From the NCBI GenBank assembly GCA_020435085.1, contig JAGRAB010000274.1, forward strand, positions 1 through 5,168: a stretch of DNA of 5,168 nt, in the 5' to 3' direction. Under the pieces are notes generated by a model. That model saw only the letters and a list, made by a program, of their open reading frames with translations, did no database searches and was not told the DNA's origin. This document shows, piece by piece, positions 1 through 5,168 of the stretch. This DNA comes from Bdellovibrionales bacterium. Lineage in GTDB: Bacteria > Bdellovibrionota > Bdellovibrionia > Bdellovibrionales > UBA1609. Both the position numbers and the translations under genes were made by a program. The stretch's first letter is position 1. Every line of letters starts with the position of its first letter.

Positions 1-57
1 AAAACAAGGGCTTTAACAGTTGATTGGAATGTTGACACTCTCTTCCCCTTTGTTTGA
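1..57 (+). CDS. Possible 3' end of an upstream gene (partial, weak)
   Basis: Frame +1 is open from the window edge to a TGA at 55-57 and reads KTRALTVDWNVDTLFPFV. The other two plus frames hit stops within the first 30 bases. The composition looks protein-like, and the frame could be the C-terminus of a gene lying mostly outside the window, but 18 codons are too few to assign a family. Minus-strand frames here are also open for a similar length, so the strand is uncertain. Sequence to the left of the window would settle it. Confidence 0.25.
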   Translation, partial: KTRALTVDWNVDTLFPFV

Positions 58-205
58 AGTTGAGCCCCCAAACATGAATAAACATATAAAATAAGCAAAT
101 GGGGTGCCAAAGACATAAAAAAGCCCAAGAATCCCCGTTATTTAATTATCGTATTTTTAAGAGAAGAGTTGAAGAATACTCTCAAGAGATCTGGACGAAA
201 GCACC

Positions 206-229
206 TTAAAATAAGTCTCAAAATGAGAC
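206..229 (-). terminator. Hairpin plus T-rich tail downstream of 6S RNA
   Basis: Read on the minus strand, a 6-bp stem GTCTCA/TGAGAC with a TTT loop (229 to 215) is followed by TTATTTTAA. A run of seven T lies just before it (238 to 232), directly after the closing stem of the 6S RNA. On the plus strand the hairpin is not followed by T residues, so it points to the minus-strand transcript. The primary 6S transcript may end here and be trimmed back to about 233. The stem is short, so this is a moderate call. Confidence 0.45.
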
Positions 230-232
230 ATA

Positions 233-404
233 AAAAAATCCTTGTGGTGCTGAGTGATCCAAGTAAACCCAAGTTAAATAGGTGGGTGACCATAGTAACG
301 ACTTTAGGCTTCTCACTGGAATCTGTGAGCTTGCTCACCATCGTCAGGGACAGTCCCCGAAACATATACTTGTAGGGTTTACTTTGTCATCAGCCCACAA
401 GAAC
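233..404 (-). ncRNA. ssrS: 6S RNA (regulator of RNA polymerase holoenzyme)
   Basis: 6S RNA mimics an open promoter, binds the housekeeping-sigma RNA polymerase holoenzyme and represses many promoters in stationary phase. The minus strand carries primary-sequence blocks I recall from E. coli 6S: GGTGAGCAAGCTCAC (339 to 325; E. coli GGUGAGCAUGCUC) and GTGAGAAGCCTAAA (E. coli CCGAGAAGCCUUAAA), in the same order and spacing. A CACC/AACTTGGGTTTACTT block follows, like E. coli CACCUUGAACC...GGGUUCA. The fold fits. The terminal helix CTTGTGG-GCTG (401 to 391) pairs with CAGC-A-CCACAAG (252 to 241) with one bulge. A perfect 10-bp helix AAGTAAACCC (384 to 375) pairs with GGGTTTACTT (270 to 261) and closes a central bubble. 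The apical stem CTCAC/GTGAG (329-325 with 316-312) replaces E. coli CUCGG/CCGAG, a compensatory change. The length of about 170 nt is near the usual 180. Ends are estimated from the -10 box and the T run. No ygfA, the common downstream neighbour in proteobacteria, is visible in the 230 bases beyond. Confidence 0.88.
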
Positions 405-411
405 TACTTTC

Positions 412-417
412 TTTATA
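412..417 (-). promoter_or_regulatory. -10 box of the 6S RNA promoter
   Basis: On the minus strand TATAAA (417 to 412) lies 7-8 bases before the inferred 6S 5' end at about 404, the right distance for a sigma-70 -10 element. I see no good -35 hexamer about 17 bases further upstream, only a T-rich stretch. The placement depends on the 5' arm of the RNA's terminal helix beginning at 401. Confidence 0.5.
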
Positions 418-563
418 TCAGTTTTTTCAACCGAAAAAAAGAAGACAATAATGAAGCCCGACCACGTCTTTTCCGCTCCTTGTAGGGCTTTGAAAAGAGA
501 CAGTTTTTTAAATTTGGTAAAAAGTCCTGTAACAAAATAAGACGTAAAAGCCGTTATAAAAAA
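418..563. other. Divergent intergenic region
   Basis: This stretch separates the minus-strand 6S RNA promoter from the plus-strand membrane-protein gene. It is AT-rich, with no convincing gene on either strand. An open minus-strand frame across 390-578 has no ribosome site and poor composition. A TTATAA at 554-559 resembles a -10 box but lies only 4 bases before the ATG at 564, which would imply a nearly leaderless mRNA. I see no other clear regulatory element. Confidence 0.4.
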
Positions 564-803
564 ATGATGAATATTCATACTTTAGATTTTCTTTTTCCAT
601 TTTTTGTGCTTGGCTACGGCGCACTCATTACGGTTGTTCTCAACATTCCTCAGCTAGAAAAATTGGCGTCAGAAAAATTCACTCAAGAGATGTATGGCCA
701 ACTCAAAGCCCATCGAGTTCTTGCATTAGTTTGTCTTTGTGTCGGAGCCGTTTGGTCTCTTCAAAATATTTGGGCCGGCTCGGCACCCATTTTTCCATTC
801 TAA
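564..803 (+). CDS. Small two-helix inner-membrane protein, unknown function
   Basis: The gene encodes 79 residues that I do not recognise as a named family. Two hydrophobic segments stand out: residues about 7-26 (LDFLFPFFVLGYGALITVVL) and about 52-71 (VLALVCLCVGAVWSLQNIWA). They are joined by a polar, charged loop (residues 30-51, QLEKLASEKFTQEMYGQLKAHR), so the product is probably a helical hairpin in the inner membrane. Two ATG codons occur in tandem (564 and 567), and neither has a clear Shine-Dalgarno, which leaves the start unsure. The gene is transcribed away from the 6S RNA. The ordered hydrophobic/charged pattern argues for a real gene rather than a chance frame. No function can be given. 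Confidence 0.65.
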   Translation: MMNIHTLDFLFPFFVLGYGALITVVLNIPQLEKLASEKFTQEMYGQLKAHRVLALVCLCVGAVWSLQNIWAGSAPIFPF

Positions 804-845
804 AAAGAGAAAGCCTCAAAAGCTTAAGTTTGATAGGGTCAAATC

Positions 846-959
846 ATGAATAAAGAGGATTTAATTAGAAACATAAAGTTGACCCCTCAGCAGCGAATTG
901 AAGAGCATCAAAAAGCCTTCTTAAGTCTTGTCTTTGAGAGTGAAAAAGTAAATATATAG
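846..959 (+). CDS. Possible small ORF, 37 residues, unknown
   Basis: ATG at 846 is preceded by AGGG (835-838) at 7-base spacing, a reasonable ribosome site. It opens a frame ending at TAG 957-959, giving a 37-residue charged, soluble peptide beginning MNKEDLIRNIKLTPQQRIEE. The pattern LTPQQRIEEHQKA followed by an aliphatic stretch looks like a short amphipathic helix of the kind found at the N-terminus of larger proteins. It could therefore be a genuine small protein or the remnant of a truncated gene. There is no signal peptide or membrane segment and no recognised family. Confidence 0.4.
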   Translation: MNKEDLIRNIKLTPQQRIEEHQKAFLSLVFESEKVNI

Positions 960-1025
960 ATACAAGGAAAAATAAAAAATTGTTTTCTTAATTCATCAGT
1001 AGAAAATAAAATATAACTGAGGTGA

Positions 1026-1410
1026 ATGATGAAAATGATGACATTTATTTTATTGCTCGCATTTTGCTTTCAGGGCTGGTCTCAAAGTTCTGATCGACAA
1101 TCAGCAACGGCCAAACTTCTACTGTAATGGAGGCATTTTGTACATCGACTTGGCTAATGAAAGGGGTCGGGAGGAGTCGAGCAAAATGTACTGGACGTAT
1201 GCGTCAGAGTGTGAATCAGCAATTGAAGACATTAGAGCTAACAAAGAAGTAATTTATGGAAGACCTGCGGTCGTTGCAGCTTGTAATTCTGCAACTCTTC
1301 AAAGACAGCTCCTTCGACCCGATGGCAAAATTTTTCAATTAAGAAATTCATATATGCGATCTGCTTCTGAGTGTGCGGAGGAAGCCTCACGAATTAATAG
1401 CAAATATTAA
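1026..1410 (+). pseudogene. Secreted Cys-repeat small protein, frameshifted
   Basis: A ribosome site GAGGTG (1019-1024) precedes tandem ATGs at 1026 and 1029. They start a clear signal peptide (MMKMMTFILLLAFCFQGWSQ) in a frame that stops at TAA 1125-1127 after 33 codons. The rest of the protein lies in the next frame, open from 1042 to TAA 1408-1410. It reads about RPNFYCNGG..., then ASECESAIEDI, AACNSATLQR and ASECAEEASRI. The mature part contains two repeats of Cys-x(28-29)-Cys ending in ASEC. The first repeat needs the Cys encoded at 1123-1125, which lies upstream of the TTG at 1138 that would otherwise serve as start. That supports one ancestral gene broken between about 1085 and 1120 by a one-base insertion or two-base deletion. 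It may be a true pseudogene or a sequencing error. A separate ORF from TTG 1138 (with GGAGG at 1129-1133) is the alternative, but it would lose the first Cys and the signal peptide. Function is unknown; two disulfides in an exported protein are inferred. Confidence 0.6.
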
Positions 1411-1508
1411 GAATCCATTCTCGATACAAAAGAATAAAATAAGATTTTAATGATTTCCTCTAGGGTTTTCCTTGTCAAACCTTGAGTCGCCCACTACTGT
1501 GCCGCTTG

Positions 1509-2855
1509 ATGATGGAACAATTAGGCTTTGATTATTCAGAATCAAAAGAAAATAATAACAATACAAATGAGGCGGAAGAACCAAAGGTCTTAAGTGTTTC
1601 CGATCTGAATCGTTTTATTCGCGGGACATTAGAGTCTCGATTTGATCTCATTTGGCTACAAGGGGAAGTTTCTAACTTTAAACCCCACACCTCCGGACAC
1701 TGGTATTTTTCTTTAAAAGATGACAAAGCTCAGGTCAGTGCGGTCATGTTTCGTGGCCATAACTCCCGCCTAAAATTTCGCCCTGAAAATGGAATAGAAG
1801 TTCTCATTCGTGGGAAAGTCACTGTGTATGAGCCACGTGGCAACTATCAAGTTTTTTGTGAAACAATGGAGCCACTTGGCGCAGGGGCTTTACAAAAACA
1901 ATTTGAGCAGTTGAAAGAAAAACTCAAAAAAGAAGGGTTGTTTGAGGCCTTTCGAAAAAAACCACTCCCTCAGCTGCCCAAGCATGTGGCGGTCGTGACC
2001 TCTCCCACGGGAGCCGCCATTCGAGATATTTTGCACGTTCTTCATCGTCGTTTTCGTGGCCTTCAAGTAACAGTCGTTCCAACGATTGTTCAAGGAGCGG
2101 CAGCAGCCCCCAAGATTGTTGAAGCTCTTCGAAAAGCCAATCAATTAAAATCCGTTGATGTGATTATTGTTGGGCGAGGGGGTGGCTCCATGGAAGACCT
2201 TTGGTGTTTCAATGACGAAGCCGTTGCTCGAGCCATTGCGGCCTGTGATAAGCCAGTCATCTCAGCCGTTGGTCACGAAATTGATTTCACAATGAGTGAC
2301 TTTGTTGCCGATTATCGAGCCCCTACCCCATCGGCTGCCGCAGAGGTGGTCTCAGCTAATGTTGTGGAGTTGATGGAAAAAATCGACACCTTTGAACATC
2401 GTTTGGTTCAAGCCATTCAGTATAAACTTTCTGAATGGAATCAAACGGTGGACCATTTAAAACGACGACTGGTAGATCCAAAAAAGCGGCTTCAAGATTT
2501 AAAAATACGCTGTCAAGAATTGCAAAGACGACTTCAAAGTATCATTTTACGTATTCCCAAAGAAAACAAAAACAGATGTAAAGACTTAGAGAGACGCTTG
2601 CGCATTTCCATCATGGCATCCTTAAAAGAGCGAAAACAAATACTAACAAGTCGAGGAGCCCTTCTGGATTCATTGAGTCCGTTGAGGGTAGTAGACCGAG
2701 GTTATTCTATTGTAAAAAAGGGCGATCAAGTTATTAAAAATGTCTCCCAATTGGGTCTTGGTGAAATGATTCAAGTTCGTTTTGCGAAAGGCCTTGCAGA
2801 AGCAAAAATTGAAAAAATTGAAAAAAATAATGAGGAGGCCACAAGTGGACTTTGA
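1509..2855 (+). CDS. xseA: Exodeoxyribonuclease VII large subunit
   Basis: This is the catalytic subunit of exonuclease VII, which degrades single-stranded DNA from both ends into oligonucleotides in repair and recombination. It acts in the cytoplasm with several XseB copies per XseA. Numbering from ATG 1509 (448 residues, normal for the family), an Asn/Glu-rich low-complexity stretch (about 14-24) precedes LSVSDLNRFIRGTLE. An OB-fold ssDNA-binding domain (QGEVSNF..SGHWYFSLKD) follows, then the catalytic core: TSPTGAAIRDIL (Asp173), GRGGGSMEDLW (from 222), GHEIDF (His256, Asp259) and RAPTPSAAAE (from 270). These match residues known to matter in E. coli XseA (D155, R205, H238, D241). A long Lys/Arg-rich coiled-coil region (about 290-400) and the C-terminal RGYSIVKKGDQVI segment complete it. 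The frame also allows TTG at 1482 as start (457 residues). Neither start has a clear Shine-Dalgarno, so ATG 1509 or 1512 is preferred by codon. The 3' end overlaps xseB. Confidence 0.97.
   Translation: MMEQLGFDYSESKENNNNTNEAEEPKVLSVSDLNRFIRGTLESRFDLIWLQGEVSNFKPHTSGHWYFSLKDDKAQVSAVMFRGHNSRLKFRPENGIEVLIRGKVTVYEPRGNYQVFCETMEPLGAGALQKQFEQLKEKLKKEGLFEAFRKKPLPQLPKHVAVVTSPTGAAIRDILHVLHRRFRGLQVTVVPTIVQGAAAAPKIVEALRKANQLKSVDVIIVGRGGGSMEDLWCFNDEAVARAIAACDKPVISAVGHEIDFTMSDFVADYRAPTPSAAAEVVSANVVELMEKIDTFEHRLVQAIQYKLSEWNQTVDHLKRRLVDPKKRLQDLKIRCQELQRRLQSIILRIPKENKNRCKDLERRLRISIMASLKERKQILTSRGALLDSLSPLRVVDRGYSIVKKGDQVIKNVSQLGLGEMIQVRFAKGLAEAKIEKIEKNNEEATSGL
2832..2838 (+). promoter_or_regulatory. Strong Shine-Dalgarno inside xseA that sets the xseB start
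   Basis: GAGGAGG lies within the last codons of xseA, 6 bases before GTG 2845. It decides between that GTG and the upstream in-frame ATG at 2830, which would overlap this site and has no ribosome site of its own. Translational coupling of the two exonuclease VII subunits is the likely result. Confidence 0.75.
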
Positions 2856-3072
2856 AAAAAAACTGAATCGCCTTGAAAAAATAGTAGAAGAAATGGAAGC
2901 CGGCGACTTATCGCTTGATAAATCTTTAAAAATATTTGAAGAGGGAATCAAGCTTTCAAGAGAGTGTCATGAACAGTTGGATCAGGCCGAGCAAAAAGTA
3001 CAAACACTTCTTGAGGTCAGTGCGGATGGCAGTGCTGTGACTGAAGATTTCGAGGAAACAGAAGAACAATAA
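2845..3072 (+). CDS. xseB: Exodeoxyribonuclease VII small subunit
   Basis: This is the small helical subunit that binds the coiled-coil arm of XseA. From GTG 2845 it has 75 residues, close to the family's usual 70-85. Family hallmarks are FEKKLNRLEKIVEEMEAGDLSLDKSLKIFEEGIKL (about 3-37), with the LE.IV..ME.G.L.L..S...FE.G pattern, then a second helix ECHEQLDQAEQKV (about 40-52) and an acidic tail rich in Glu. The gene overlaps the end of xseA by 11 nt, and its stop TAA at 3070-3072 directly abuts the ispA start. An N-terminally longer form from 2782 would overlap xseA far more and add a Lys-rich extension foreign to the family. Confidence 0.95.
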   Translation: MDFEKKLNRLEKIVEEMEAGDLSLDKSLKIFEEGIKLSRECHEQLDQAEQKVQTLLEVSADGSAVTEDFEETEEQ

Positions 3073-3915
3073 ATGTTAAAAGAACACGAAAATCTTATTT
3101 TAAAATTTGAGCAGTATCTTAAAGGTCAACCTCTCATTGAGAGTGGGCCGACTTCGTTTCAAAAACTCTTTGAATCAATGAATTATTCATTAGACTCTGG
3201 GGGTAAAAGATTTCGTCCTGTTCTTTCGTTATTAACAGCTAAAACTTTAAATCAATCATTAGAGTTAGTTTTACCAGTCGCTCTTGCTGTTGAGATGATT
3301 CATACTTATTCACTGATTCATGACGACCTTCCGGTGATGGATAATGATGATCTTCGGCGAGGACGGCCAACAAATCATAAAATCTATGGAGAACCACTCG
3401 CGCTATTGGCAGGAGATGCTTTACAGGCAGAAGCTTTTAGACATCTTGCAACGTCTTATAAAGGATCCCCAGAAACCGGTTTAAATATAATTGAACTTAT
3501 TGCGGAAGCCTCAGGCGCGCGAGGGATGGTTGGTGGTCAAGTTGTTGATATCGATCCTTCAGAAGAAATGAAAAAAGAATGGATTTCGTTCATACATGAA
3601 AATAAAACAGGGGCTCTAATTCGAGTCAGTGTTGAAGCGGCAGCTGTGGCCTGTGGAATTAATAAAGATATTCAATTGCAACTTCGTGAGTTTGGAGCTC
3701 AGTTAGGTTTTGCTTTTCAGTTGGCTGACGATATTTTGGATTGGGATGAAAAAAACCCTGAAACGACGTCTTATGTCTCCGTTTATGGTATAGAAAAGAC
3801 AAAGCAAAAGCTCACAGAGATTTCAAAAAATTGTTTGCTGGCTTTAAAAAGTGCACATTTACCAATAAAAGAATTTGAACCACTCGTTATTTTCAATCAG
3901 GAACGGCAAAAATGA
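3073..3915 (+). CDS. ispA: Short-chain polyprenyl (farnesyl/geranyl) diphosphate synthase
   Basis: The enzyme condenses DMAPP/GPP with IPP to make geranyl and farnesyl diphosphate, precursors of undecaprenyl phosphate, quinone side chains and other isoprenoids; it is cytosolic and Mg-dependent. The 280 residues show GGKRFRP (43-49), the first Asp-rich motif DDLPVMDNDD (84-93) followed by RRGRPTNH, then LAGDALQAEAF, GGQVVDI, HENKTGALI (Lys178) and the second Asp-rich motif LADDILD (Asp219, Asp220, Asp223). The two-residue insertion in the first motif (DDxxxxD) is typical of bacterial FPP synthases. It is about 20 residues shorter than E. coli IspA (299). The Gly-Lys-containing loop after the second Asp motif is missing: DDILD is followed by WDEKNPETTSYVSVYGIEKTK. 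The start ATG abuts the xseB stop, with a purine-rich AGAAGAA about 6 bases upstream. Chain length (C10, C15 or C20) cannot be fixed from sequence alone. Confidence 0.92.
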   Translation: MLKEHENLILKFEQYLKGQPLIESGPTSFQKLFESMNYSLDSGGKRFRPVLSLLTAKTLNQSLELVLPVALAVEMIHTYSLIHDDLPVMDNDDLRRGRPTNHKIYGEPLALLAGDALQAEAFRHLATSYKGSPETGLNIIELIAEASGARGMVGGQVVDIDPSEEMKKEWISFIHENKTGALIRVSVEAAAVACGINKDIQLQLREFGAQLGFAFQLADDILDWDEKNPETTSYVSVYGIEKTKQKLTEISKNCLLALKSAHLPIKEFEPLVIFNQERQK

Positions 3916-4445
3916 GTCTTCTATTGCCGCCAAAGGTAAATATTAAAAAACATTGGGCGGCTTTTGAATTGCCATTTGCTATTGGAAGTGGTCGCAGTTT
4001 TTTCCCTGATAAAAGTGGAGAGCAAGCTCTTCGAATGGCATTTTTTAAATCGATAATTGATGATTCTTTAGAGGGAAAAGTTTGGTTTGGAAAAGGAATT
4101 GAAGGACCACCGCTTCATGTGCATGGAGGTGTTTCTTCTTATGTTCTCGATGAGGCGATGGGAAGTGCGGGGTGGTTAAAAAATTACCCATGTGTGGCAC
4201 AGTCCATTTCATTTCAATTTTTAAAAATGACTCCGATTGGAAAAGACTTAGATATTCGTGCACATGTCAAAAATATCAAAGGACGCATTCTCTCTATAGA
4301 ATGTGAAATTTACGATAAACAAGGCCCTTATACACAAGGCTCAGGTGAGTTTTTTTGGCTCCATCGTGAAAAAGTAGAACAACTCCTCGAGAAAAGTCCT
4401 ATACTAGGGCTAGACTTAGATACTCTCAATTTCGCGAAAAATTAA
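3912..4445 (+). CDS. PaaI-like hot-dog fold thioesterase family protein
   Basis: The 177-residue protein has the hot-dog thioesterase signature GPPLHVHGGVSSYVLDEAMG (about 65-84). His71-Gly72-Gly73 followed by Asp80-Glu81 at the start of the central helix corresponds to the HGG...DE motif of PaaI/4HBT-type acyl-CoA thioesterases. Later strands (AQSISFQFLKMTPIGKDLDIRAHVKNIKGRILSIECEIYD) match the usual FLRP-type region that follows. It probably hydrolyses an acyl-CoA or similar thioester in the cytoplasm; the substrate is unknown. It is longer than a minimal PaaI (about 140), with an N-terminal extension of about 40-50 residues. ATG 3912 overlaps the ispA stop (ATGA) and has AGGAA (3899-3903) at 8 bases, so it is translationally coupled to ispA. 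A general metabolic clean-up or lipid role is guesswork. Confidence 0.8.
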   Translation: MSLLLPPKVNIKKHWAAFELPFAIGSGRSFFPDKSGEQALRMAFFKSIIDDSLEGKVWFGKGIEGPPLHVHGGVSSYVLDEAMGSAGWLKNYPCVAQSISFQFLKMTPIGKDLDIRAHVKNIKGRILSIECEIYDKQGPYTQGSGEFFWLHREKVEQLLEKSPILGLDLDTLNFAKN

Positions 4446-4498
4446 CGAACAGCAACTACATCTTTTCGGGACTCATGAATTTTGAGAACCTATAGATT

Positions 4499-5092
4499 AT
4501 GACGCGAAAATCTCGAGCTTTAAAATTTTTTCGGATCTTAGTGGCAGCAGTGCTCGGGCTAGTGATTTCATTTTTTGCCAAAGCACAAACACCCAACCAA
4601 AAGCCTCAAGGAAATCCAAATGGTATTGAATGGTCTGACCATAACTATATGGATGCCTCACTCACATTTGGAAGGTTTCTACCATTTGGAATCGTAGGAG
4701 TAAGAAGTAACTACCCCATGTGGGGAGTGATGTTTTCACATGGAAGTGTTTTGGGCCAAGTGGAATACCAATTTTATAGTGCAAAAGCAGAGGGTGTAAC
4801 TCTTTATGAGGGAGCGTTTGGCCTGCGGTGGGATTTTCGTCTCTTTGATGCCATTGATGGCTTTTGGGGTATTGGAGTCGATACCTATTACTATCAAAGA
4901 AAGCGTACAGTTTCGAGAGAGTTTGACTATGTGACATCCGGTGGAACAGATCTTAAGTGGGGGGCCTATTTTCCCATTGTGGGAGAGATTCGATTACGAT
5001 CTGATTTTAAATTTAATATGGGACCAGGAAAAAGCTTTTATGTTGGCTTGGGGTTTCAATATCGCTTTGGTGGAGGAGACAAAAAACCCTAA
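4499..5092 (+). CDS. Exported beta-barrel-like outer-membrane protein, unknown
   Basis: The 197-residue product begins with a clear Sec signal peptide: basic MTRKSRALKFFR, hydrophobic ILVAAVLGLVISFFA, and a probable signal peptidase I site AKA/Q after residue 29. There is no lipobox Cys. The mature part is rich in aromatic and Gly residues with alternating hydrophobic/polar strands, for example VEYQFYSAK, LYEGAFGLRWDFRLF, FWGIGVDTYYYQRKR, GEIRLRSDFKFNM and SFYVGLGFQYRF. This is the pattern of a small outer-membrane beta-barrel. The last strand ends in Tyr-Arg-Phe, followed by a short GGGDKKP tail, so the usual terminal aromatic is not quite C-terminal. I do not recognise a named family. It lies 53 nt after the thioesterase gene with no terminator between, so it may be the last gene of the operon, though it could have its own promoter. 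The start lacks a strong Shine-Dalgarno. Confidence 0.75.
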   Translation: MTRKSRALKFFRILVAAVLGLVISFFAKAQTPNQKPQGNPNGIEWSDHNYMDASLTFGRFLPFGIVGVRSNYPMWGVMFSHGSVLGQVEYQFYSAKAEGVTLYEGAFGLRWDFRLFDAIDGFWGIGVDTYYYQRKRTVSREFDYVTSGGTDLKWGAYFPIVGEIRLRSDFKFNMGPGKSFYVGLGFQYRFGGGDKKP

Positions 5093-5103
5093 TACAATAG
5101 ATA

Positions 5104-5136
5104 ACAGATATCGGATATTTGATATCCGATATCTGT
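5104..5136. terminator. Perfect 15-bp inverted repeat, likely (bidirectional) terminator
   Basis: ACAGATATCGGATAT (5104-5118) and its exact reverse complement ATATCCGATATCTGT (5122-5136) flank the 3-base spacer TTG. The repeat starts 11 bases after the TAA of the outer-membrane protein gene, so a transcription terminator is the simplest reading. There is no T run on the plus strand after it (TGGTTTAGTGGG), and the stem is AT-rich. It could instead be an RNA-stabilising 3' hairpin, or a shared terminator with a convergent gene to the right. The arms contain GATATC three times over the whole element. Confidence 0.55.
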
Positions 5137-5168
5137 GGTTTAGTGGGTCTGATACTTTCCAACGAGTT

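Noticed and set aside
32..37. TTGACA, a perfect -35 hexamer on the plus strand.
   Set aside because: Nothing resembling TATAAT lies 16-18 bases downstream (the sequence there is TTTGAAGT), and no gene begins nearby on this strand.
347..357. Short palindrome GGGACAGTCCC.
   Set aside because: It lies in the 6S RNA's central region, has only a one-base loop, and is better treated as part of that RNA than as an operator.
138..485. Several open frames of 60-75 codons on both strands.
   Set aside because: They overlap the 6S RNA, lack ribosome sites, and their composition follows the RNA's paired segments. They are best read as chance frames over a structured RNA.
369..487. Direct repeat CTTGTAGGG at 369-377 and 479-487.
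   Set aside because: Nine bases in about 120 is weak, and one copy lies inside the 6S RNA where another constraint explains it. No third copy was seen.
811..830. TCAAA/TTTGA inverted repeat after the small membrane-protein gene.
   Set aside because: A 5-bp AT-rich stem without a T tract is expected by chance in such sequence.
1411..1481. Promoter for the xseA operon (TAAAAT at 1435-1440).
   Set aside because: The region is AT-rich with no matching -35 at the right spacing. A promoter probably lies here but cannot be placed.
5140..5168. Possible C-terminus of a convergent minus-strand gene (LVGKYQTH then TAA).
   Set aside because: Only 8 codons are visible, and the other minus frames are also open to the edge. 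It cannot be supported without the neighbouring sequence.

Overview
The window is AT-rich (roughly 40% GC by eye) bacterial chromosomal DNA. No IS element, CRISPR array, phage module or plasmid function is visible. The proteins fit a Gram-negative organism: an exported beta-barrel-like protein, exonuclease VII, an IspA-type prenyl synthase and a proteobacterial-type 6S RNA. The combination of low GC, small secreted Cys-rich proteins and an xseA-xseB-ispA cluster suggests the Bdellovibrionota or a former deltaproteobacterium, but this is inference and no taxonomic marker is present.

Left part (1-1410). A short open frame that may end an upstream gene closes at 57. The main feature is a 6S RNA (ssrS) on the minus strand at about 404 to 233, with its own -10 box and a following hairpin/T-rich terminator. 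It is recognised from its primary-sequence motifs and its long-range pairing; apparent open frames across 138-485 are shadows of it. Transcribed away from it are a 79-residue two-helix membrane protein (564-803), a doubtful 37-residue ORF (846-959), and a secreted Cys-repeat protein (1026-1410) whose signal peptide and mature domain lie in different frames.

Right part (1482-5136). This is a compact plus-strand operon. xseA and xseB (both subunits of exonuclease VII) overlap by 11 nt. ispA (short-chain prenyl diphosphate synthase) starts directly after the xseB stop, and a PaaI-like hot-dog protein overlaps ispA by 4 nt. After 53 nt comes a signal-peptide-bearing, probably outer-membrane protein. 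A perfect 15-bp inverted repeat with a 3-nt loop follows 11 nt after its stop and probably ends transcription. Exonuclease VII serves DNA repair/recombination and IspA supplies the C15 precursor for undecaprenyl and quinone tails. The grouping of xseA-xseB-ispA is common in proteobacteria, but the hot-dog and barrel genes after it are less usual.

I see no clearly new multi-gene system. The items most worth a second look are the 6S RNA, the frameshifted Cys-repeat protein, the shortened IspA C-terminal region and the hot-dog gene coupled to ispA.
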